Positions 57,229 through 64,000 of a DNA stretch of 64,000 bases are shown one piece after another. The stretch's first letter is position 1. Each line of letters begins with the position of its first letter. The DNA lies in contig CACNWE010000007.1 in the NCBI GenBank assembly GCA_902623995.1, positions 1 to 64,000 on the forward strand, written 5' to 3'. Made by a program: the position numbers and the translations under genes. The stretch is from an uncultured SAR116 cluster alpha proteobacterium. Lineage in GTDB: Bacteria; Pseudomonadota; Alphaproteobacteria; Puniceispirillales; Marisalimonadaceae. Under the pieces are notes generated by a model. The model was not told the DNA's origin. It did no database searches and saw only the letters and a list, made by a program, of their open reading frames with translations.

Positions 57229-57304
57229 TATACTATGCCTATGTATGAAAATACATATCAAGGATTAACTAAGACAATTTATTGTTTAAAAAAAAGCCTA
57301 GAAT

Positions 57305-57430
57305 TTAACCCTGCCGAGCTTTAAATCTTGGATTCCTCTTATTAATAACGTATAGACGGCCTCTACGTTTTACAATTTGAGAGTTTCTATCTCTGACTTT
57401 AAGAGTTTTTAAAGAACTTACTACTTTCAT
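57305..57430 (-). CDS. rpmJ: 50S ribosomal protein L36
   Basis: A 41-aa basic protein, [20 protein letters not shown] then [20 protein letters not shown], recognisable as L36 of the type without zinc-binding cysteines. The open frame extends upstream to 57595, but that longer version overlaps msrA and does not fit the family; the start at 57428-57430 (ATG) gives the standard length. Confidence 0.93.
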   Translation of the reverse strand: MKVVSSLKTLKVRDRNSQIVKRRGRLYVINKRNPRFKARQG

Positions 57431-57509
57431 GATCACCCTATTAGATAATTGTTTGATTTGATATAATAACAATTCATTTTGGTCAAGATCTAAAATAACT
57501 TTAGCAAAT

Positions 57510-58136
57510 TTATTTAAATTTAACTCCACAACCACCCAAGCCACAATAACCATTTGGATTTTTGTAGAGATATTGTTGATGATAAGTTTCAGCATAATAA
57601 AAATCTATATTTTTTTTAATTTCAGTCGTGATTTCATTAAATCCTGCTGAATAAAGTAAAGATTGAAATTCTCTTTTAGAAATCTTCACATCATATAGGT
57701 TTTCAGAATTATTTACAAAAATTGCAGATCTATATTGAGTGCCAATATCATTACCTTGCCTCATACCCTGAGTTGGATCATGTCCTTCCCAAAATTCAAT
57801 TAAAATAGTTTTTAAATTTAATTTTTTAGGATCATATACTACTCTAACAACTTCTGTATGACCCGTTAACCCACTACAAACTTCATCATAGGTTGGATTT
57901 TTAGTATAACCACCAGCATACCCAACTGAAGTATGATAAACCCCTTCAAGCTTCCAAAAAATTTTTTCAGCACCCCAAAAACATCCCATCCCAAGTATAA
58001 TTATTTCAAAATCCTTTGGAATTTCCATTAGATTACGACCATTAATCTCGTGAAACAACTCATTTTCAATAGGATCATTTCTCCCTGCTAATGCATCTGA
58101 TTTATTAATGAGATTATTTTTTTTATTAAAAAACAT
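57510..58136 (-). CDS. msrA: Peptide-methionine (S)-S-oxide reductase
   Basis: A 208-aa MsrA that repairs oxidised methionine. The catalytic C52 is in [19 protein letters not shown], with [32 protein letters not shown] and a C-terminal [13 protein letters not shown] holding the resolving cysteines C198 and C203. The N-terminal 35 residues are an extension without signal-peptide character. Confidence 0.95.
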   Translation of the reverse strand: MFFNKKNNLINKSDALAGRNDPIENELFHEINGRNLMEIPKDFEIIILGMGCFWGAEKIFWKLEGVYHTSVGYAGGYTKNPTYDEVCSGLTGHTEVVRVVYDPKKLNLKTILIEFWEGHDPTQGMRQGNDIGTQYRSAIFVNNSENLYDVKISKREFQSLLYSAGFNEITTEIKKNIDFYYAETYHQQYLYKNPNGYCGLGGCGVKFK

Positions 58137-58189
58137 TAGAAAATAGTTACATAAATAAATTAAGTTTTTAAATTAGATAAAAGCATAAC

Positions 58190-58216
58190 TTGACCAATCG
58201 TAAATAGCAATATAAT
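58190..58216 (+). promoter_or_regulatory. Candidate sigma-70 promoter of the spermidine cluster
   Basis: TTGACC (58190-58195) and TATAAT (58211-58216) separated by 15 bases, 31 bases upstream of the speA ATG. The elements are good but the spacer is one to two bases shorter than optimal. Confidence 0.45.
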
Positions 58217-58247
58217 CAAATCATTTTAAAAATTAAAGGCCAAAAAT

Positions 58248-60125
58248 ATGGATGATGATATTTATGGAATTAAAAAATGGGGTAATGATATCCTTGAGGT
58301 CCTGAATAATGGAAATATAGGACTTAAAAATCCATTTTATCCATCTAATCCTTCTATCGACCTAATTAAAATTATAGAAAGCCTTAATGAAAGAGGTATA
58401 AATTGCCCAGTACTATTAAGAGTTACAGATTACTTAGCATATAGAATAAAGCAAATTAATGAGTCTTTTTTTAGAGCAATAAAAGAAGTTAGATACAAAA
58501 GTTATTATAAGGGTGTTTTTCCAGTTAAAGTTAATCAACAGGCACAAGTAATTGACAGAATAGTTGATTTTGGAAAAAAATTTGATTTTGGTTTAGAAGT
58601 TGGATCGAAACCTGAATTATTAATAGCTTTAGCACACGATCTCACTAGTGAATCTACCATTATATGTAATGGAATTAAAGACAGAGAATTTATTAATTTG
58701 GCAATATTATCACTGAAAATTGGTTTTAAAACTATTTTAGTCCTAGAAAGTTCACGTGAACTTGATCTAATCATTGAAATTTCTAAAGAACTAAATGTAA
58801 GACCATTACTTGGAATAAGAGTAAAGTTAACAAACAAAGTAAGTGGTAAGTGGTCTCAATCAAGTGGAGATCGAAGTGCATTTGGAATGTCTGTTGAACA
58901 AGTTATGAAAGTTATCACAAAATTAAAAATTAATAACTATCTTGATTGCTTGGTTCTTCAACACTCACATCTTGGAAGCCAAATTCCTGATATCATTGAA
59001 ATTAGAAAAGCAACACAAGAGGCTTGTAGATTTTACTCAGAAATGTGTAAACAGGGTGCACCATTAGAATATTTAGATCTTGGAGGCGGCTTAGGAGTGG
59101 ATTATACGGGGGAACAAAAATGTTCTCTTAACTCAATAAATTATTCATTAGATGAATACTGTATAAATATTGTTGAAACTGTTAAATATGAATTAGATCA
59201 ATCAAACGTGGATCATCCCATAATTGTTACTGAATCTGGAAGAGCATGCATTGCATCAAGTTCAATGCTAATTTTTAATATTTTAGAAACAACAAACTTT
59301 GATAGCGAAAAAAAACAGGAAATAAATTCGAAAGATCATCCCTTATTGAAAAATATGATTCAAATTCCTGAATATTTAAATTCAGAAAGAGCCCAAGAAT
59401 GTTTGAACGATTTAAATTATTATAGAGAAGAAATAAGAGCTCTTTTTAGAAGTGGTCAAATAGATTTATCGAATATGGCCAAAACTGAAGAGACTTATTT
59501 ATACATCATAAATAAAATTAAAAGTATACTTTCTTCAACACCGGAGATAACTGAAGAACTTCAAAATGCAATTGATAATATGGCAGATATATATCATGGC
59601 AACTTTTCTTTATTCCAAAGCCTACCTGATGTTTGGGCTATTGATCAAATTCATCCTATTGCACCACTTCAAAAACATAATAAGCGACCAAATAGAAGAG
59701 TTATTTTAAATGATATTACATGCGATAGTGATGGTATAATAAATAAATTTGTACTTAAAGACGGTATTTCAAACACATTACCTTTACATGACATTAGTGA
59801 TAATGAGGACTATTTTTTAGGCGTGTTTTATATTGGTGCCTATCAAGAAACATTGGGAGATCTTCATAACTTATTTGGTGATACAAATGTTGCTACAATA
59901 AAATTAAAAGAAAATGGGGGATTTCAGTTATTACATGAGCAAGAAGGTGATACTATTTCAGAAGTTTTAACTTATGTTGAATATGAACCTAAGAGTATAA
60001 TTAATAGGTTCAAACATATAGTAGAGGATGCAGTAAGAAGTAGAGACTTATCACTTTCAGAAAGAAAAAAAATAACTCAATCATTCAAGGATTCGATTTC
60101 TGGTTATACTTATTTCGAAAAATAA
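58248..60125 (+). CDS. speA: Biosynthetic arginine decarboxylase
   Basis: A 625-aa PLP-dependent, alanine-racemase-fold arginine decarboxylase producing agmatine. The PLP lysine is K94 in GVFPVKVNQQAQV; the region LVLQHSHLGSQIPDI, LDLGGGLGVDYTGEQ and TESGRACIASSSMLIFN confirm the family. It is the first gene of the polyamine cluster; the next start is 28 bases downstream. Confidence 0.95.
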   Translation: MDDDIYGIKKWGNDILEVLNNGNIGLKNPFYPSNPSIDLIKIIESLNERGINCPVLLRVTDYLAYRIKQINESFFRAIKEVRYKSYYKGVFPVKVNQQAQVIDRIVDFGKKFDFGLEVGSKPELLIALAHDLTSESTIICNGIKDREFINLAILSLKIGFKTILVLESSRELDLIIEISKELNVRPLLGIRVKLTNKVSGKWSQSSGDRSAFGMSVEQVMKVITKLKINNYLDCLVLQHSHLGSQIPDIIEIRKATQEACRFYSEMCKQGAPLEYLDLGGGLGVDYTGEQKCSLNSINYSLDEYCINIVETVKYELDQSNVDHPIIVTESGRACIASSSMLIFNILETTNFDSEKKQEINSKDHPLLKNMIQIPEYLNSERAQECLNDLNYYREEIRALFRSGQIDLSNMAKTEETYLYIINKIKSILSSTPEITEELQNAIDNMADIYHGNFSLFQSLPDVWAIDQIHPIAPLQKHNKRPNRRVILNDITCDSDGIINKFVLKDGISNTLPLHDISDNEDYFLGVFYIGAYQETLGDLHNLFGDTNVATIKLKENGGFQLLHEQEGDTISEVLTYVEYEPKSIINRFKHIVEDAVRSRDLSLSERKKITQSFKDSISGYTYFEK

Positions 60126-60153
60126 ATAATTAGAAAATTTGTTGGAGTTTGAA

Positions 60154-61359
60154 ATGGACAATATTTTAGTTGTTGGAGCAGGTGGTGTTAGTAATGTAAC
60201 TGTTCACAAAATGGCACAAAATCCTAATTATTTTAAAAATATAATTTTAGTAAGTAGATCTATCGAGAAATGCTTCCAAATTAAAGAAAGTGTTAAAGAT
60301 AAATATAATATTAACATTACAGTAGCAGAGCTAGATGCAGACAATATTGACGAAACAGTGGCATTAATTAGAAAATTTAACCCCTTTTTAGTTGTAAACT
60401 TAGCTCTTCCCTATCAAGATCTTAATATAATGGATGCTTGTTTGTTAACTAATACACATTATTTAGATACTGCAAATTATGAACCTAGGCACGAAGCAAA
60501 GTTTGAATACAAATGGCAATGGGATTATGATAAAAAATTTAAAGAAAAGGGCCTTATGGCTCTTTTAGGATCAGGTTTTGATCCGGGTGTAACAAATGTT
60601 TTTACAGCTTTTACTAAAAAACATCATTTGGATAGTATTGATTTTTTAGATATTCTAGACTGTAATGATGGTGATCATGGACACCCATTTGCTACTAATT
60701 TTAATCCTGAAATTAATATTAGAGAGGTTACATCTGATTCTAAGCATTGGGAAGATAATCAATGGAAAATGGGACCTGCTCTTAAGAAAAAAGTCTTTTT
60801 TAAATTTCCTGAAATTGGAAATAAAAATATGTATTTAATGTATCATGAAGAATTGGAGAGTTTAATAAAACATTATCCTGAGATTAAAAGAGCAAGATTT
60901 TGGATGACATTCAGTGATAACTATTTAAAATATTTAGACGTTCTCCAAAATATAGGTATGACATCTATCGACCCAGTCAATTATAATGGGACAGAAATAA
61001 TTCCATTACAATTTTTAAAAAGTGTTTTACCAGATCCTGGCAGTCTTGGAGAAAAAACAAAAGGTAAGACTTGTATAGGCACAATAGTTACTGGTAAAAA
61101 AAACAATTTAGAAAAAACATATTACACATATAATATCTGCAATCATGAAGATTGCTTCAAAGAGGTGGGTAGTCAGGCAATTTCATACACTACTGGTGTC
61201 CCAGCAATGATAGGATCATTACTAATGTTAAAAAAAAGCTGGTTCAAACCAGGAGTTTGGAACATGGAGCAATTTGATCCAGATCCATTTATGGAACTTC
61301 TCAATAAGCATGGTTTACCTACGAAAACCATAGAGCTAGAAAATAAAGTAAATTTCTAG
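60154..61359 (+). CDS. Carboxynorspermidine/carboxyspermidine dehydrogenase (synthase)
   Basis: A 401-aa NADPH-dependent, saccharopine-dehydrogenase-like enzyme: DNILVVGAGGVSNVTVHKMA (Rossmann), VVNLALPYQDLNIMDACL, GSGFDPGVTNVFTAFTKKH and the segment SYTTGVPAMIGSLLML. It condenses aspartate semialdehyde with putrescine (or diaminopropane) to carboxyspermidine (or carboxynorspermidine). The ATG at 60154 has GGAG 6 bases upstream and is preferred over a TTG at 60139. Confidence 0.9.
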   Translation: MDNILVVGAGGVSNVTVHKMAQNPNYFKNIILVSRSIEKCFQIKESVKDKYNINITVAELDADNIDETVALIRKFNPFLVVNLALPYQDLNIMDACLLTNTHYLDTANYEPRHEAKFEYKWQWDYDKKFKEKGLMALLGSGFDPGVTNVFTAFTKKHHLDSIDFLDILDCNDGDHGHPFATNFNPEINIREVTSDSKHWEDNQWKMGPALKKKVFFKFPEIGNKNMYLMYHEELESLIKHYPEIKRARFWMTFSDNYLKYLDVLQNIGMTSIDPVNYNGTEIIPLQFLKSVLPDPGSLGEKTKGKTCIGTIVTGKKNNLEKTYYTYNICNHEDCFKEVGSQAISYTTGVPAMIGSLLMLKKSWFKPGVWNMEQFDPDPFMELLNKHGLPTKTIELENKVNF

Positions 61360-62540
61360 TGGATAAAATTTTTCAAACTATGGGAGGTGACCCAAAAAAT
61401 TTTAATAAACTAGATTTGTATAAATTACCAAGTCCTTGTTTTGTTATAGATAAAAGAGCATTAATTGATAATTTATTGACCTTAAATCATCTAAAATTAC
61501 AAACAGGTGTAAAAATTTTAGTTGCTCTGAAAGCTTTTTCCACTCCTTATTTTGGTCCCTTAATATCTGAATATTTAGATGGATGTTGCAGTTCTGGTTT
61601 GTATGAAACAAAGTTAGCTAAAAAATATTTTAAAGGAGAAATTAGTACTTTTTCTCCAGCATATAAAAAAGACGATATTAGAGAAATTTTTAAATTATCA
61701 GATCATATAGTTTTTAATTCCTCAAACCAATTGAATGATTTTTATGATATCGCAATAAAATTTAAGAATGAAATTGGTTTAAGAATTAATCCACTTTATT
61801 CTGAAATAAATAATAACAAATATAATGCTGCTAGTATCAATTCTAGATTAGGCATGCATTTAAATGATTTGGATAATATTGATATTAACAAATTAAATGG
61901 TATTCATTTTCATACCTTATGTGAACAAAATTTCACTCCTCTGGAAAACACTTGGAATAAAATTAAAAATGATATAGTTCCCATCTGTAAAAAATTAAAT
62001 TGGCTTAATCTTGGTGGAGGTCACCATATTACTAGAAATGATTATGAGATTGATAGATTAGAAATTTTTCTAAAACAACTTGCAGATGAAACTAACTGTC
62101 AAATTTATATTGAACCAGGAGAAGCTGTGGTATTAGACTCGGGTATTTTAGTTGGAGAAATTATAGATAGTTTTAAACCTAGCAATGAACTCTCACCAAA
62201 TATTGCAATTACAGATATTAGTGCAGTCTCTCACATGCCTGACGTAATTGAGGCGCCATATAGACCAGCATTACTAAATGAACCTAAATACGGATACAAA
62301 GTTATGCTTGGCGGACCTAGCTGTTTAGCAGGTGATATCATTGGAGAGTATAATTTTAAGTCTACACCCAAAGTTGGAGATAGAATAGCTATATTAGATC
62401 AAGCACATTATACAATGGTAAAAACTAGTTTTTTTAATGGAGTAAAAATACCATCTGTAGCAATTTGGGATAGCGATAATGATAATCTAGAAGTAATCAA
62501 AAGATTTACTTATGAAGACTTTGAAAATAAATTATCTTAA
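61359..62540 (+). CDS. nspC: Carboxynorspermidine/carboxyspermidine decarboxylase
   Basis: A 393-aa PLP enzyme of the alanine-racemase fold that decarboxylates carboxyspermidine to spermidine. The lysine is K58 in ILVALKAFSTPYFG, followed by INPLYSEINNNKYN, SRLGMHL, GIHFHTLCEQNFTPLE, LNLGGGHHITR and YIEPGEAVVLDSG; the CLAGDIIGEY segment carries the partner cysteine. It starts at a GTG that overlaps the previous stop by one base (TAGTG). Confidence 0.94.
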   Translation: MDKIFQTMGGDPKNFNKLDLYKLPSPCFVIDKRALIDNLLTLNHLKLQTGVKILVALKAFSTPYFGPLISEYLDGCCSSGLYETKLAKKYFKGEISTFSPAYKKDDIREIFKLSDHIVFNSSNQLNDFYDIAIKFKNEIGLRINPLYSEINNNKYNAASINSRLGMHLNDLDNIDINKLNGIHFHTLCEQNFTPLENTWNKIKNDIVPICKKLNWLNLGGGHHITRNDYEIDRLEIFLKQLADETNCQIYIEPGEAVVLDSGILVGEIIDSFKPSNELSPNIAITDISAVSHMPDVIEAPYRPALLNEPKYGYKVMLGGPSCLAGDIIGEYNFKSTPKVGDRIAILDQAHYTMVKTSFFNGVKIPSVAIWDSDNDNLEVIKRFTYEDFENKLS

Positions 62541-62554
62541 TTTTAGGTAATGAG

Positions 62555-63433
62555 ATGAAAAACACAAAAAAAAATTTTTTAAACTCAGAACTCTCTGTGG
62601 AGGAGAGAAGTAAAGAAAAAGCGAAATTTCATATCCTCCCAATACCTCTAGAAAAAACAGTCTCTTGTGGCAGAGGCACATCAAAAGGTCCTGAAGCTAT
62701 ACTAGAGGCGAGCAACGAATTGGAAAGATTTACTGGTAAAAGTGAACCTTGCCTTAGTGGTATTTTCACTCATCCTTTTTTAAATTGTAATTTTCCTATA
62801 GAAAATGTGATGTTTAATATAGAAAAGACTACAAAAGAAATTTGTAAACAAAACAAAATACCGGTAATCATTGGTGGTGAGCACAGTATTACTTTTGGTG
62901 CTGTAAATGGTGTTTTTAAAGGATTAAATTTCTCAAAATATGAAGAAATAGGTATTATACAAATTGATGCTCATGCTGATTTAAGAAAAAATTATGAAAA
63001 TCAAGTGCATTCACACGCAAGTGTTATGTATCTTTTAAGCAAATCAAAATATAAAATAGCACAATTTGGTGTAAGAGCATTAAGCAAAGAAGAAGTAAAA
63101 AATAGAAATATTTTTGAAATATTCTATTTTGACGTTGAAGATATAAAAAATAGCAAAGACCTAAGATTACCTAAAAACTTTCCACAAAACATATATATTA
63201 CTTTCGACGTAGATGGATTAGATCCGTCAATAATGCCTGCTACGGGAACGCCAGTGCCTGGTGGTCTTGGATTTAATGAAAGTTTACGATTAATAAAAAG
63301 TTTAATCAGAGGTAGAAAAGTAATTGGATTTGATGTTGTTGAATTTGCACCAATTAAGAATTTTTTTGCATATGACTTTACAGTAGCATCTTTAGTTTAC
63401 AGGATAATTGAATTAATAGATTTAAATAACTAA
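62555..63433 (+). CDS. speB: Agmatinase/arginase-family ureohydrolase
   Basis: A 292-aa binuclear-Mn ureohydrolase. Metal-binding motifs are [26 protein letters not shown] and [20 protein letters not shown]. Next to speA and the carboxyspermidine genes it is best read as agmatinase, giving putrescine and urea from agmatine. It follows nspC after 14 bases and converges on trxB with a 4-base overlap. Confidence 0.93.
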   Translation: MKNTKKNFLNSELSVEERSKEKAKFHILPIPLEKTVSCGRGTSKGPEAILEASNELERFTGKSEPCLSGIFTHPFLNCNFPIENVMFNIEKTTKEICKQNKIPVIIGGEHSITFGAVNGVFKGLNFSKYEEIGIIQIDAHADLRKNYENQVHSHASVMYLLSKSKYKIAQFGVRALSKEEVKNRNIFEIFYFDVEDIKNSKDLRLPKNFPQNIYITFDVDGLDPSIMPATGTPVPGGLGFNESLRLIKSLIRGRKVIGFDVVEFAPIKNFFAYDFTVASLVYRIIELIDLNN

Positions 63434-64000
63434 AGATTGTGGCTTTGTATCCATTTTTCAGCATCAAGCGCAGCCATACAACCCATACCTGCAGCGGTAA
63501 CAGCTTGCCTATAAATTTTATCAACACAATCACCTGCAGCAAAAACACCATCTAAATTAGTAATTGTTGTACCTGGTTTTTGAGCTACAATATAACCTTC
63601 ATTGTCCATTTCCAGCAAATCTTTGAAAGGATTTGTTGATGGACTATGCCCAATTGCAATAAAAACACCCTCAACTTTAATTATCTTTGTTTTACTTTGT
63701 TTAGTTGAGATTAATTTAAGAGCATTAACCCCATTTTCATCACCTAGAATTTCGCTAACTTCATTATTCCAAATAATATTTATGTTTTTCTTTGAAAAAA
63801 GTCTGTCTTGTAAAATCTTCTCTGATCTAAGTGTATCACGTCTATGAATTAAATTTACACTAGAACATATATTTGATAAATATAAAGCCTCTTCAACAGC
63901 TGTATTTCCTCCTCCAACTACAGCAACTTCTTTGTTTCTGTAAAAAAAACCATCACAGGTTGCACAAGCAGATACACCTCTTCCATTATATTTGTTTTCA
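63430..64000 (-). CDS. trxB: Thioredoxin reductase, cut by window edge
   Basis: The minus-strand frame is open to the end of the window, giving the C-terminal 190 codons. The redox motif [13 protein letters not shown] is visible near the window edge, followed by the NADPH site [30 protein letters not shown] and the FAD-binding [15 protein letters not shown]. It reduces thioredoxin with NADPH. The start lies outside the window. Confidence 0.96.
   Translation of the reverse strand, partial: ENKYNGRGVSACATCDGFFYRNKEVAVVGGGNTAVEEALYLSNICSSVNLIHRRDTLRSEKILQDRLFSKKNINIIWNNEVSEILGDENGVNALKLISTKQSKTKIIKVEGVFIAIGHSPSTNPFKDLLEMDNEGYIVAQKPGTTITNLDGVFAAGDCVDKIYRQAVTAAGMGCMAALDAEKWIQSHNL

Noticed and set aside
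57431-57595. A longer 96-aa reading of the L36 gene
   Set aside because: The extra 55 N-terminal residues overlap msrA and are not part of L36; the internal ATG at 57428-57430 gives the expected 41-aa protein.

Overview
The window is an AT-rich, densely packed chromosome segment from an alphaproteobacterium, probably a streamlined marine lineage (SAR11-like or a neighbouring AT-rich clade). The lineage call rests on a circularly permuted two-piece tmRNA next to an alpha-type SspB, a SUF-only Fe-S operon led by an Rrf2 regulator, the mreBCD-mrdA-rodA order, a MobA-N-like molybdopterin protein and a carboxyspermidine route to spermidine. I cannot place it to genus from sequence alone.

Layout. 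1-9.3 kb: the 3' part of NAD kinase, then a leftward SUF operon (Rrf2 regulator, sufBCDS, sufT, sufA, Atm1-type exporter), hspQ, rpmF and tRNA-Ala(TGC). 9.4-22.3 kb: metabolic and envelope genes, including a cysQ-tsaC fusion, an FAD-linked 2-hydroxyacid dehydrogenase, lptD, two methyltransferase-like genes, and a DUF3429 membrane protein paired with a photolyase-like protein. 22.3-31.28 kb: an accessory island downstream of the glmS stop codon. It holds an XRE regulator, small secreted proteins, a 2H phosphoesterase, three MORN_2/YwqK-type repeat proteins, a 39-aa membrane protein, and several broken or short ORFs resembling the DNA-binding part of serine recombinases. 31.3-64 kb: core genes again: glmS/glmU, an SbmA/BacA-like transporter, the cell-shape cluster, ilvBHC, miaA, serB, a Deg protease, hflKC, mrp, thyA-folA, ssrA-sspB, class I fumarase, a tartrate-dehydratase-like enolase-superfamily enzyme, rpmJ, msrA, and a four-gene arginine-to-spermidine cluster, ending in thioredoxin reductase cut by the window edge.

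The most interesting region is the glmS island. Imperfect copies of the glmS 3' end are scattered through it in both orientations. Two recombinase-like ORFs lie directly against such copies, and a small-protein gene near glmS has a truncated, nearly identical copy about 7.5 kb further in. Together these look like the layered remains of repeated insertions at the glmS 3' end, a site well known as a Tn7-family target, although no Tn7 transposition gene is present here.

Other points worth attention are the CysQ-TsaC fusion, an inverted repeat overlapping the SUF regulator promoter, an apparently leaderless XRE gene with a palindrome on its -10, the compact permuted tmRNA with an all-alanine tag end, and the complete arginine to agmatine to putrescine to carboxyspermidine to spermidine gene set.
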